Assembly (NCBI GenBank): GCA_016931965.1
Contig: JAFGDT010000120.1
Span: 1 to 35,336, forward strand
From: a bacterium
GTDB lineage: Bacteria > Zhuqueibacterota > QNDG01 > DSAB01
Length of the DNA stretch: 35,336 bases
Reading direction: 5' to 3'
Numbering within the stretch: position 1 is the first letter of the stretch; every line of letters begins with the position of its first letter. The notes beneath the pieces are model-generated. The model did not search any database, was not told the origin of the DNA, and saw only the letters and a list, made by a program, of their open reading frames with translations. The position numbers and the translations under genes were made by a program. Positions 27,439-35,336 of this stretch are shown piece after piece.

Positions 27439-28668
27439 TTAAAGTTTCAAATTTTCTTTTATACTTTGAATAGCCTGGATAATATTCTCCCGGTGACCAA
27501 ATGCACTCAAACGGAAAAATCCCTCTCCGCTCGGTCCAAATCCACTTCCCGGTGTGCCGACGACCTTGGCTTCGTGCAACAGTTTGTCAAAAAAATCCCA
27601 GGAACGCATGGATTTGGGCGTTTTCATCCATATATAGGGCGCATTGTCTCCGCCATAAACAGTGATATCGATGGATTGAAGTCCTTTTTTAATCAGCCGG
27701 GCATTCTCCATATAATAATCGATCATTTGCTGACATTCCAGCATACCCCGATCGGAGAGTGCAGCTATACCACCTGCTTGTACAACATTGGATGGACCAT
27801 TAAAAAAGGTGCACTGCCGTCTTCTCCAGAGTGCATTGATCTCCCCTTTTTTGGTATCTTCTGCGATCAGATCCTCGGGAACAACGGACCATCCGAGTCG
27901 AACACCGGTGAATCCTGCCGATTTGGAAAAGCTGTTGATCTCAATGGCACATGATTTTGCACCCTCCACTTCGTAGATGCTTCTTGGCAAGTCATCTTGC
28001 TGGATAAAGGCAGAATAGGCCGCATCAAATAGGATAATCGAACGGTGCTGATTTGCATAATCGACAAAGGTCGAGAGTTGATCTTTCGTGGCCACACACC
28101 CTGTAGGATTATTGGGGCTGCAGAGATAGATCAGATCCACTTTTTTTTCTGGGACTGAGGGGAAAAATCCATTTGATTCATTGCATACCATATAGGTAAT
28201 GCCTTCATAATATCCTTTTTCACTATTGAATGGTCCTGTTCTTCCTGCGATAACATTGGTATCGATATAAACCGGATAAACAGGATCCTGCACAGCGATC
28301 CGGTTATCTGTTCCGAAAATTGATTGTATATTGCCAGAATCGGGTTTGGCACCGTCACTGACAAATATCTCCGAAACATCGACTGAAACACCTCTCCGAC
28401 CATACTGTCTGATGATGGCCTCTCTTATTGGAACCTCACCTTCATAGGCGCCATATCCTGTATATGTGCTGACATCGGACAGTTTATCGACACCTTGATG
28501 CAGTCCCTCGATGACCGATGGCGGCAACGGTTCTGTCGTATCACCGATGCCGAGACGCATGATTTTTAAACCTGGATTTTGCTTTAAAAAATGCTCTGTC
28601 CGCTGAGCAATTTCGGGAAAAAGATATCCCGCAGCCAATTTGTAATAATGTTTGTTGACTGTTGCCAT
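27439..28668 (-). CDS. dapL: LL-diaminopimelate aminotransferase
   Basis: 409-residue PLP enzyme that converts tetrahydrodipicolinate directly to LL-diaminopimelate, bypassing the acylated DapD/C/E steps of lysine and cell-wall synthesis. Family marks: N-terminal AAGYLFPEIAQR, IGDTTEPLPPSV, YTGYGAYEGE, SPNNPTG, FDAAYSAF, and PLP Lys249 in INSFSKSAGFTGVRLGW. Length is typical for the family (about 410). Start ATG 28668 with AAGGAA at 6 bases. It lies 19 bp after the dapF homologue, so both ends of the LL-DAP to meso-DAP step are nominally encoded together. Confidence 0.95.
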   Translation of the reverse strand: MATVNKHYYKLAAGYLFPEIAQRTEHFLKQNPGLKIMRLGIGDTTEPLPPSVIEGLHQGVDKLSDVSTYTGYGAYEGEVPIREAIIRQYGRRGVSVDVSEIFVSDGAKPDSGNIQSIFGTDNRIAVQDPVYPVYIDTNVIAGRTGPFNSEKGYYEGITYMVCNESNGFFPSVPEKKVDLIYLCSPNNPTGCVATKDQLSTFVDYANQHRSIILFDAAYSAFIQQDDLPRSIYEVEGAKSCAIEINSFSKSAGFTGVRLGWSVVPEDLIAEDTKKGEINALWRRRQCTFFNGPSNVVQAGGIAALSDRGMLECQQMIDYYMENARLIKKGLQSIDITVYGGDNAPYIWMKTPKSMRSWDFFDKLLHEAKVVGTPGSGFGPSGEGFFRLSAFGHRENIIQAIQSIKENLKL

Positions 28669-28687
28669 TCGTATTTCCTTGATCGGT

Positions 28688-29533
28688 TTATGATGATGTG
28701 CTGAACAATTCCTTGAATAGGATACCTTCGGCTACTCGGGTAACCGGACCCAACATCAAAACATCAAATTCAGGCGAAAGAGAGATCTCTAATTCACCAC
28801 CAGGCATCTCAACTGTAATCTCTCGATCGCAAAGACCGAGTTTGTATGCAACAGCCGCCGCGGCACTGCTGCTGCTCCCTGAGGCCAGTGTATATCCTGC
28901 TCCTCTCTCCCAAATTTCGATTTGGATGCAATTTCGATTCGTTACTTTCATGAACTGCACATTGATACGATTGGGGAAACGGGAATCCATTTCAATGACG
29001 GGACCTGCTTCACGGGCCAGTTTTTCCGATATCTCTTCAAGGATAATCACACAGTGGGGATTCCCGATGGTAGCTGCACAAAAGGTAAATTCCCGTCCTG
29101 CCGCCTTTATTTTTTCGTTAATTACTTCTCTGGATTCCCCCGTGACGGGGATCTGATCGCTCATGAAACTGACCCTGCCCATCTCGACTTCAATAATGCG
29201 ACCTCCCGGATGAACTCTGGATTGTACTGTGCCACCTATTGTCTCGATTGAAAAGGATTCTGTTCCTACAAGTTTGTGATCCCATAAATATCGGGAAAAT
29301 ATACGTAATCCATTACCACTCTTCTCAGCTTCACTGCCGTCCGGATTGAAAATTCGCAGTTTAAAATCACACAGAGTGGACGCAATCGGTCCCAGAAGGA
29401 TCCCATCCGATCCGATACCGTACTGTCTGTGGCAGATGGTTTTGATCTGCGATTCGGTCAAATGAATACCTGCTTCTTTCGGATTCAGAACGACGTAGTC
29501 ATTGCCCAGTGCATGGTATTTTGAAAACTTCAT
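28688..29533 (-). CDS. dapF: Diaminopimelate epimerase homologue with Ser in place of both catalytic Cys
   Basis: 281 residues with the two-domain DapF fold: start KFSKYHALGNDYVVL, GSDGILLG, NPDGSEAEKSGNGLR, GNPHCVI, and ERGAGYTLASGSSSSA. In studied DapF enzymes the two acid/base residues are Cys in CGNG and in ACGTG. Here they are Ser72 (AGT codon) and Ser218 (TCA codon), read directly from the sequence. The rest of the substrate pocket is well kept. It follows murA by 32 bp and precedes dapL by 19 bp, so context still points to diaminopimelate. It may be a serine-type epimerase, another racemase or an inactive copy. Confidence 0.9.
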   Translation of the reverse strand: MKFSKYHALGNDYVVLNPKEAGIHLTESQIKTICHRQYGIGSDGILLGPIASTLCDFKLRIFNPDGSEAEKSGNGLRIFSRYLWDHKLVGTESFSIETIGGTVQSRVHPGGRIIEVEMGRVSFMSDQIPVTGESREVINEKIKAAGREFTFCAATIGNPHCVIILEEISEKLAREAGPVIEMDSRFPNRINVQFMKVTNRNCIQIEIWERGAGYTLASGSSSSAAAAVAYKLGLCDREITVEMPGGELEISLSPEFDVLMLGPVTRVAEGILFKELFSTSS

Positions 29534-29565
29534 CGAAAACGGATTTCCTTAATCGTGCGTCGGCT

Positions 29566-30840
29566 TCAAATGATGAGAGGCTCCTGATCTCTCCAGATTT
29601 CAGCACCCAACGGTTTAAGCTTTTCTTCGATGTGTTCATATCCTCTGTCGATATGATAAACACGAGAGATGTCGGTCCGGCCTGCAGCCACAAGTCCTGC
29701 GAGTATAAGGGATGCGCTTGCCCTCAGGTCGGTGGACATAACGGGGGCACCGCAGAGATGATCGACACCCCACACGACGGCTTTGTTGTGATCGAGCGTG
29801 ATATCGGCGCCAAGACGCTGAAGTTCTGAGACATGCGTAAACCGATCGAAAAATATCTTCTCGGTAATCACAGAGGATCCCTTAGCCAGACTCATCAGGA
29901 CCATCCACTGTGCCTGCATATCCGTTGGAAAACCGGGATAGACATCGGTTGTCACATTGACGGGTTTGATCTGTCCATCCGACTGAATGCGAACCGCATG
30001 ATTCACCACTTCTATCGATGCGCCGCTTTTTCGCAAATGTTTCAGCAAAGCGGTAAGATGCCTTGCATTAATTTCTTCTACCTTGACATCTCCCCCGGTC
30101 AAATGGGCTGCAATGAGAAAGGTTCCGGCTTCAATGCGATCCGGAATCACGGACATATCGGTGGGATTGAGTGTGTCTACACCTTCAATTTCCAGACTGC
30201 TGGTCCCAATACCCCCTATATGAGCCCCCATTTTGTTGAGAAAATCGCTCAGAGAGGCTATTTCGGGCTCCTGAGCCGCATTTTCGATCAATGTGGAACC
30301 CTTGGATAGAACAGCAGCCAGAAGCAGATTTCCGGTTGCGCCCACACTGGGCTGTGGAAGCATGATTCGGGCACCCTTTAATCGTTTGGCCTTGGCGACA
30401 ATATATCCCCCTTCAATTTCAATATGTGCGCCCAGTTTCTGCAATCCTTCAATATGAAAATTTACTGGGCGAGGCCCCCATGCACATCCACCAGGCAGAG
30501 AAACTTTTCCGTATCCAAAACGGCCGATTAGTGGTCCCAGCACATAGATCGAGGCACGCATGGTTTTGACGAGATCATATGGGGCTTCGAAGATCGAACA
30601 GTTTTTGGTTTCGATCTGAAGAACATGTTCATACAAGGCGACATCGGTTCCCATGCTCTGAAGGAGGCGGGACATGGTTTTTACATCCCGCAGCATGGGT
30701 ACATTCTGGATGTGATATCTTCCGTCCGCCAGGAGTGTGCCTGCCATGATGGGCAGCACAGCATTCTTGGATCCGCTGATCTGAACCGATCCCTTGAGCC
30801 TGTTTCCCCCGACAATAACGATTTTATCCATCAGGATCAT
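29566..30840 (-). CDS. murA: UDP-N-acetylglucosamine 1-carboxyvinyltransferase
   Basis: First committed enzyme of peptidoglycan synthesis: transfers enolpyruvate from PEP to UDP-GlcNAc. 424 residues. Visible: VQISGSKNAVLPIMAGTLL near the N-terminus, the PEP/fosfomycin Cys119 in PGGCAWGPRPVN (so fosfomycin-sensitive by sequence), and TDVYPGFPTDMQAQ in the second lobe. Start ATG 30840; an alternative ATG at 30831 would remove three residues. It lies 9 bp after recN and 32 bp before the dapF homologue. Confidence 0.96.
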   Translation of the reverse strand: MILMDKIVIVGGNRLKGSVQISGSKNAVLPIMAGTLLADGRYHIQNVPMLRDVKTMSRLLQSMGTDVALYEHVLQIETKNCSIFEAPYDLVKTMRASIYVLGPLIGRFGYGKVSLPGGCAWGPRPVNFHIEGLQKLGAHIEIEGGYIVAKAKRLKGARIMLPQPSVGATGNLLLAAVLSKGSTLIENAAQEPEIASLSDFLNKMGAHIGGIGTSSLEIEGVDTLNPTDMSVIPDRIEAGTFLIAAHLTGGDVKVEEINARHLTALLKHLRKSGASIEVVNHAVRIQSDGQIKPVNVTTDVYPGFPTDMQAQWMVLMSLAKGSSVITEKIFFDRFTHVSELQRLGADITLDHNKAVVWGVDHLCGAPVMSTDLRASASLILAGLVAAGRTDISRVYHIDRGYEHIEEKLKPLGAEIWRDQEPLII

Positions 30841-30849
30841 CTATTTCCA

Positions 30850-32541
30850 TTATTCTTCAAGTAATTCTCGGGCGCTCTGTAGCGCCGATTCGGTGACTTT
30901 CTCTCCGCCAATAAGTTTGGCGATTTCCATGACACGTTCTTTTTCGTTGAGACGGCGGATTGTCGTGTGTGACCGTTCATCTTTCACTTTTTTCTCCACA
31001 CGATAATGGATATCACTGATCGATGCAATCTGGGGCAGATGGGTGATGCAGATCACCTGGTGTTTGCCGGACACATCTTTCAGATTTTTGCCGACAACCC
31101 GTGCAATACGTCCCGAAATGCCGGTATCGATTTCATCAAAAACCAGAACCGGAATAGCATCGGCTTCAGCCAGCACGGTTTTCAGAGCCAGCATGATTCG
31201 CGAGATTTCACCCCCAGAGGCGACGGAATTCAAAGGTTTCGGCTTTTCACCGGGATTGAGTGAGATGATGAACTCGACCCGATCGACACCGCGCTCCGAA
31301 ACAGATACAGGTTTGTTATTGATTCGAATCCACCCATTGGGATTTTCATTCAGCGTCATCACGATCTTGAATATGCCGTTTTTTAATCCCAATTCCCCGA
31401 GGGATTCAATGGTCCTTTTTTCCAGATCGGATCCGATTGTTTTGCGATTTTTGGACAACGCTTCGCAGAGTCGGGTCAATTCCCGATTCTCGGCTATCCA
31501 TTCGGTATTCAGTCGCTCAATATCATCCCCCAATGTTTCAATCTGTTCCAGTTCCTTTTTTCCGTACTCCAAAAACTGGATTACCTGTTCGATTGTGCCG
31601 CCGTATTTCTTTTTCAACACACTGAGGAGACCGAGACGTTCTCGCACCTCTTCGAGACGCTGGGGATTAAATTCGATTTTGGAGACATAGGTCTGAAAAG
31701 CGGTAGCAATTTCTTCAGCGGATATCCGGGCCGTTTCGCATTCTTTGATCCAGTTCTTGAAAACGACATCGACATCGGCAATATCGGTCAGGACATCATG
31801 TGCCAAAGAAAGTTTCTCTGAAACCGACCCTTCCCCATCGTAGAGCAAATCATTGATCAGCATGGATGCCTGGAAGAGTTTCTCGCTGTTTCGCAGAATC
31901 CGTTCTTCCTGCTCGAGCTCATCCTCTTCTCCGAGTGTGGGATCAACCTTGGCGATATCCTGAACCTGAAATTCGAGCAACTCCCGTTTTTCTCGGAGCT
32001 CTTTCTCTTTCCGATTCAACTTTTCGAGTTCCGCACGGATCTGTTTCACTTTTTTATAGGATGCTTTGACCTGATTTCGCAGTGTCTGATCGACTCCGAA
32101 ATTGTCCAATACTTCAAGGTGCTGATCGACTTTGAGCAAGGACTGATGGGCATGCTGGCCGTGGAGGTCGATGAGCCTGTCCCCTATCTCAGCCAGCAGG
32201 GAATTGGAGATGGGTGAATCATTAGCGAAACTACGTGTCCTGCCTGACTGGTGGACTTCACGACGAAGGAGAAGCCCGTCCTCGCCAAAATCGATTTGAT
32301 CCTTGAAATCGGTTAGATGACTCAGCACCTCTTTTTCAAAGAGCCCTTCAACCACGGCTATACTGCTCCCCTGCCGGATCACGTCGGTTTTGACACGCTC
32401 ACCCAAAAGCATGCTGAGCGCCCCCAGTATAATCGATTTCCCGGCACCGGTCTCCCCTGTCAGAATATTCAATCCCGGTCCGAATTCAACCACCATCACA
32501 TCAATTAGAGCGTAATTTTTTATGGATAAGGTTTTTAGCAT
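30850..32541 (-). CDS. recN: DNA repair protein RecN
   Basis: SMC-like ATPase of double-strand-break repair, 563 residues. N-terminal Walker A GETGAGKS (about 29-36), a long coiled-coil middle (about 150-370), and C-terminal signature VASGGEISRIMLALK with Walker B VLVFDEIDTGISG. I use ATG 32541, since the codon at 32544 is a TTG with no separate ribosome binding site. First gene of the recN-murA-dapF-dapL-dnaE run. Its upstream region holds an REP-like repeat. Confidence 0.96.
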   Translation of the reverse strand: MLKTLSIKNYALIDVMVVEFGPGLNILTGETGAGKSIILGALSMLLGERVKTDVIRQGSSIAVVEGLFEKEVLSHLTDFKDQIDFGEDGLLLRREVHQSGRTRSFANDSPISNSLLAEIGDRLIDLHGQHAHQSLLKVDQHLEVLDNFGVDQTLRNQVKASYKKVKQIRAELEKLNRKEKELREKRELLEFQVQDIAKVDPTLGEEDELEQEERILRNSEKLFQASMLINDLLYDGEGSVSEKLSLAHDVLTDIADVDVVFKNWIKECETARISAEEIATAFQTYVSKIEFNPQRLEEVRERLGLLSVLKKKYGGTIEQVIQFLEYGKKELEQIETLGDDIERLNTEWIAENRELTRLCEALSKNRKTIGSDLEKRTIESLGELGLKNGIFKIVMTLNENPNGWIRINNKPVSVSERGVDRVEFIISLNPGEKPKPLNSVASGGEISRIMLALKTVLAEADAIPVLVFDEIDTGISGRIARVVGKNLKDVSGKHQVICITHLPQIASISDIHYRVEKKVKDERSHTTIRRLNEKERVMEIAKLIGGEKVTESALQSARELLEE

Positions 32542-32575
32542 CAATCGTTTTCAAAATTAAAAAATAAAAGGATTT

Positions 32576-32659
32576 GTCATGCTGAATTTATTTCAGTATC
32601 TCGGAGTAAGAGACCCTGAAACAATATTGAAACAAGTTCAGCACAAGATTCAGGGTGAC
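32576..32659. repeat. REP-like palindromic intergenic repeat
   Basis: An 84-bp element whose ends are inverted (GTCATGCTGAAT against ATTCAGGGTGAC, 10 of 12 matching) and whose inner arms also pair (TTTCAG/CTGAAA) around ATCTCGGAGTAAGAGA. Elements beginning GTCATGCTGAA and ending TTCAGGGTGAC are, from memory, widespread dispersed repeats in several phyla. Only one copy is in this window. Confidence 0.6.
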
Positions 32660-32894
32660 AAATTTATACTATCATCCATCATTTCTCAAAATTTTCTGAT
32701 TATTGGTTTGTTTTTTATCGGAATTCCTAAACACTTCAGAATATATTGAAAATATGTTTTGAATTCAAGAATAATCTATTTTATTTTCGGATTATTTTTA
32801 ATTCGATTACTCACCGCATTCCCGATATTTTACTTTTCTTCAAAATGATCCCATTTGCCGGAAATTGCCGGATACGAAACCACACATTTTTTTC

Positions 32895-32923
32895 TTGAAA
32901 TTGATCAAATGATTTGTTATACT
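32895..32923 (+). promoter_or_regulatory. Promoter of the AT-rich membrane gene
   Basis: TTGAAA (32895-32900), 17-base spacer, TATACT (32918-32923) on the plus strand. The predicted start near 32930 leaves a leader of about 170 nt before the ATG at 33102. The leader includes a 9-codon frame (MIKHICGYT). Confidence 0.6.
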
Positions 32924-33101
32924 TGTTTAATTCCATTTCTAAATTAAAGAGAGATAAACAATTGCGAATGATCAAACACATCTGCGGTTATACATAAATG
33001 ACTGTTGATATGTTTTTTGTTTTCATGAAATGAATTAACAAAATGTAGGCATTTACACACACTATCAACTTAATATTTATAGGCATATAAAAGTTCATAA
33101 T

Positions 33102-34319
33102 ATGTCAGAATCTAAAAAAAGAAAAAATAACCAGCCAGAGAAAAAGAATAAAAAACTCAAAAAATTATTTTTAAAAACAATCTGGCGTTTATCTGGTTTA
33201 TTGATTTGGTTATGGTTTTTCGATTCTATTAGTTATAAATTGCAAGGATATGAATGTTTAAATATTCCCAATAAATTCTTATATCTACTATTTATTGTTC
33301 CACTATTTTATATTCTCTCAAAAGAACCTTTGAAAATTGTATTATATGTATTTTATTTATTTACATTCCCTTTTGTAGCAATATACATCTTGATAAAAAT
33401 AATAATTATAATATATAAATTTATAAATAAGCTATTACTATATATTACAAGAGGTATTGACCTCTTCACATGTATTACAGGTGCCATTTGCTTTTTTACA
33501 ATTTTTGTAATACTTCAAATTTCTATAATTAAGATTGATGAAATAAATCTTCAATTACCCTTTGCTATTCTAAATCTTGTGGTTCTATTATTATTGATTT
33601 TGTCTATTACAAGATGGGTTCATGATCCATATCGCCCTGTTAAGAATTTTCAAGAAACCGTTTTAAAGATTGGTAAATCAGCAGCAAAAAAATATCATGA
33701 GAATAGTGTGAAAATTGCTATCGAGTCAAAAGATAAAAAAAGAATAACCAGAGAATTAAATCTCCTAAATTCCATAGAAAAGGGTTTATTTAAATTAAAA
33801 GAAAAATTTGATTTTCAATTTAAATTTTCTCTTAAAAAAAGAATAACAAGCTATTCTACGGCAGTTTTTTTTATTTTTATTCTAATTGTGTTATTTGGTT
33901 ATGCAGGTTCGATATTATCCCTCACACGTTTAACCGCAACGGCTGAATATCCAACACTTTTAAAAATACAAAATAAACAAGAATTATTTGAAGGATTACC
34001 AGGAACATCAACATATCTTGATTGTGTATATCAAAGTTTTTCAATTATGACTATATCTCAAGATTTCACTTTGTCAAATACATCACCAGTTGGCAAAATA
34101 ATAATAATTTTAGAAATACTGACAACAATTTTTATTTTTACACAATTATTAACCGTTTTCTCAACAATTATCGGTTTGGATGAAGAATTCAAACTTATTA
34201 GTATGGATGAAATCATTGATAAAATTACAAATAGAATTAATGTTTGGCGAAATGATTTAAACACTACACAAGTAAAAAAACTTCAAAATGGTGATAATAA
34301 AGAGATAAAAATCCCATGA
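33102..34319 (+). CDS. Multi-span membrane protein with a channel-like but degenerate pore
   Basis: 405 residues, not matched to a named family. After a Lys-rich N-terminus come about five hydrophobic segments (roughly residues 28-42, 58-72, 79-107, 120-143, 152-170), then a soluble helical stretch (about 172-248) and a C-terminal TM (252-275), re-entrant-like loop, TM (331-358) unit. That last unit resembles the two-TM pore of K+ channels (YQSFSIMTIS, then SPVGKIIIILEIL), but the selectivity filter TVGYG is missing. A short charged tail follows. The gene is very AT-rich, opposite in strand to everything before it and flanked by repeats, so it looks acquired. No Shine-Dalgarno is seen before ATG 33102. 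Function unknown; a channel-type or defence role is only a guess. Confidence 0.75.
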   Translation: MSESKKRKNNQPEKKNKKLKKLFLKTIWRLSGLLIWLWFFDSISYKLQGYECLNIPNKFLYLLFIVPLFYILSKEPLKIVLYVFYLFTFPFVAIYILIKIIIIIYKFINKLLLYITRGIDLFTCITGAICFFTIFVILQISIIKIDEINLQLPFAILNLVVLLLLILSITRWVHDPYRPVKNFQETVLKIGKSAAKKYHENSVKIAIESKDKKRITRELNLLNSIEKGLFKLKEKFDFQFKFSLKKRITSYSTAVFFIFILIVLFGYAGSILSLTRLTATAEYPTLLKIQNKQELFEGLPGTSTYLDCVYQSFSIMTISQDFTLSNTSPVGKIIIILEILTTIFIFTQLLTVFSTIIGLDEEFKLISMDEIIDKITNRINVWRNDLNTTQVKKLQNGDNKEIKIP

Positions 34320-34320
34320 A

Positions 34321-34369
34321 CGTTCTGGGGTTCTGCCCCAGAACGCACAAATGAGGGGGCTTAGCCCCT
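34321..34369. repeat. Two GC-rich hairpins after the membrane gene
   Basis: CGTTCTGGGG/CCCCAGAACG is a perfect 10-bp stem with a 5-base loop (34321-34345), starting one base after the stop. A second hairpin, GGGGC-TTA-GCCCC (34355-34369), follows. Neither has a T-run, so they look more like REP/mobile-type palindromes than intrinsic terminators, though they could still stop transcription. Confidence 0.6.
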
Positions 34370-34509
34370 GCAAAGGCAATCCAGAATCTATTCAATAAAA
34401 TTTGAGAAAGGATATTGGCTAAAGGAAAACGGACGAAAGCATCTCAAAGAACATGTGATAGAAATAACAACTTGTACGGAATCGAACCTGAAAATGAGGA
34501 GGACTGACG

Positions 34510-34740
34510 ATGAAAGAATTTATCGAAATGATTGCCAAACATCTGGTGGATCATCCGGAAGCGGTTGAAGTCAAGGAAGTCGAAGGCGAAAGAACCACGG
34601 TATATGAACTGCGAGTTGGAGAAGGAGAACTTGGAAAAGTGATCGGAAAAAAAGGGCAAACAGCCAGGTCGATTCGAACGCTTTTAACTGCTGCTTCTGC
34701 AAAAAAAGGAAAAAGAGCTGTACTGGAAATCTTGGATTAG
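34510..34740 (+). CDS. khpA: KH-domain RNA-binding protein (KhpA/YlqC family)
   Basis: 76-residue single KH domain. The RNA-binding loop is [18 protein letters not shown] and the tail KRAVLEILD is the family's usual end; N-terminus [17 protein letters not shown] also matches. Family members bind RNA and, in Gram-positives, influence cell division and size. Start ATG 34510 with GAGGAGG 7 bases upstream. Normally it sits next to rpsP and rimM; here rpsP is absent within reach and accessory DNA lies on both sides, so the cluster may have been split. Confidence 0.93.
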   Translation: MKEFIEMIAKHLVDHPEAVEVKEVEGERTTVYELRVGEGELGKVIGKKGQTARSIRTLLTAASAKKGKRAVLEILD

Positions 34741-34768
34741 TCCGATCACATATACGATAGATTGTATA

Positions 34769-34897
34769 ATGAAATCCAGGATATTTTCAATCACAATTCT
34801 ATTGCTCATTCTGACATACTGCTCCGGGAATTCAGATCTGCCCATCAAAGAAAAATTACAACAAGTTCTCGACCAGGAAATCAATAAAAGCTCGTAG
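34769..34897 (+). pseudogene. Short lipoprotein ORF ending at a REP-like hairpin (probably truncated)
   Basis: 42 codons: a basic start MKSRIF, a hydrophobic stretch SITILLLI and a lipobox LTYC with C18, so the product would be lipid-anchored. The mature part (SGNSDLPIKEKLQQVLDQEI) resembles the beginning of serine-hydrolase/beta-lactamase-type lipoproteins, but too little remains to say. The stop TAG (34895-34897) lies at the edge of the repeat that begins about 34894, so the frame may be cut by the repeat. No clear Shine-Dalgarno; 28 bp after the KH gene. Confidence 0.5.
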
Positions 34898-34916
34898 GGT
34901 GGGTCGGAGACCCACC
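34898..34916. repeat. REP-like hairpin upstream of the transposase
   Basis: GGTGGGT-CGGAG-ACCCACC: a perfect 7-bp stem, 5-base loop, 18 bp before the transposase ATG. Hairpins starting GTAGGGTGGGTCGG are commonly found beside REP-associated tyrosine transposases and are their likely substrate. Confidence 0.7.
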
Positions 34917-34934
34917 AATTAAAATATATAAACT

Positions 34935-35336
34935 ATGCCTAACTATCGACGCATTTACATACCTGGTGGTATCTATTTTTTCACCATTGTTACATTTCAC
35001 CGCCTTTCATTTTTAACATTGAAAGACGCCAGAAGAACATTACGAAACACATTGTGCAAAGTTCAACAGAAAAGGCCATTTCAATTAATCGCATTGTGTC
35101 TATTACCCGACCATTTACACTGTATGTGGAAACTGCCCGAAAATGATTTTGACTATTCCACTAGATGGCAACGTTGATTTTGGGAACACACAATCCGGAG
35201 TCAGGCTGACTATAACAAGCATATTAATTACATTCATTACAATCCCGTGAAACATGGGTATGTTCAAAAAGTGATTGATTGGCCATGGTCGACTTTTCAT
35301 CAATATTTATCAAAAGGAATTTATCATCCGGATTGG
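34935..35336 (+). pseudogene. REP-associated tyrosine transposase (RAYT, IS200-like), decayed
   Basis: The N-terminal half is a good RAYT: MPNYRRIYIPGGIYFFT, then LPDHLHCMWKLPENDFDYSTRW with the HUH-type His pair. At 35175 a TGA stop follows TRWQR. The same frame then continues as FWEHTIR and DYNKHINYIHYNPVKHG, the normal C-terminal half, to the window edge. Intact relatives have a further stretch (roughly 30-40 residues, from memory) between STRW and WQRRFWEH, so this copy carries an internal deletion plus a nonsense change (CGA to TGA). The true 3' end is outside the window. Confidence 0.85.

Larger units (their letters stand above)
32542..33101. other. Intergenic accessory region between recN and the membrane gene
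   Basis: 560 bp with no supported gene except a 9-codon frame (about 32967) too short to judge. It holds an imperfect palindromic repeat (32576-32659) and the plus-strand promoter of the membrane gene (32895-32923). A minus-strand TATAAA at 32668-32663 might serve recN, but its -35 is poor. From about 32700 onward the base composition turns strongly AT-rich. Confidence 0.6.

Noticed and set aside
31043..31690. Long plus-strand frame (215 codons) opposite recN
   Set aside because: It is antisense to the conserved RecN coding sequence, Ser/Arg-rich, with no ribosome binding site or family resemblance; a shadow of recN codon use. The same applies to other plus-strand frames between 2 and 32 kb.
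34371..34509. Open stretch before the KH gene (KGYWLKENGRKHLKEHV)
   Set aside because: It reads openly in one frame but lacks a start codon with a ribosome binding site and I recognise no family; it may be a gene remnant or chance.
1..35336. CRISPR arrays or rRNA genes
   Set aside because: No regularly spaced direct repeats and no rRNA-like sequence were seen on either strand.

Overview
The window is a bacterial chromosome segment. It is AT-rich overall, but composition is uneven: lines I counted by eye run from about 30% GC at the left end to about 50% in recN, then drop again in the membrane gene at 33.1 kb. Almost all genes from 252 to 32541 lie on the minus strand. The order thrS-infC-rpmI-rplT-pheS-pheT-zapB-zapA-rny-ymdB resembles Deltaproteobacteria and neighbouring, often uncultivated, phyla. 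LL-diaminopimelate aminotransferase (DapL) and RNase Y fit that placement, but I cannot assign a phylum with confidence.

Reading along the minus strand from right to left: (1) recN, murA, a dapF homologue, dapL and dnaE (32541-23991) form a repair, cell-wall and replication block. (2) A promoter at 23866-23838 drives four tightly packed signalling genes (23677-17323): a receiver-GGDEF diguanylate cyclase, a membrane PhoR-type kinase, a cytoplasmic NtrB-like kinase with a pseudo-receiver, and an NtrC-type sigma-54 activator. A single-domain receiver (17111-16719) follows. (3) Next is an FtsZ-family gene (16618-15038) with its own promoter and a strong terminator. Its GTPase half looks archaeal in type, and its C-terminus is a CheA-P1-like HPt domain that has lost the phospho-accepting His. 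(4) An FAD-linked oxidase gene and tRNA-Val(GAC) come next. (5) The translation and cell-division operon thrS to proS follows, ending with a TPR protein. infC starts at AUU, inside the end of thrS.

The right end (32.5-35.3 kb) is an accessory zone: an REP-like palindromic repeat, an AT-rich multi-span membrane protein with a degenerate channel pore, GC-rich hairpins, a KH-domain RNA-binding protein, a tiny lipoprotein ORF that ends at a REP-like hairpin, and a decayed REP-associated tyrosine transposase running to the window edge.

Three observations deserve most attention. The first is the archaeal-type FtsZ with a pseudo-HPt domain beside a two-component/c-di-GMP cluster. The second is the DapF homologue in which both catalytic cysteines are serine. 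The third is a set of phospho-site losses (receiver D to E, HPt H to K) in neighbouring signalling genes. Together they suggest a signalling module tied to a division-like cytoskeletal protein; that link is inference from gene order and domain content.
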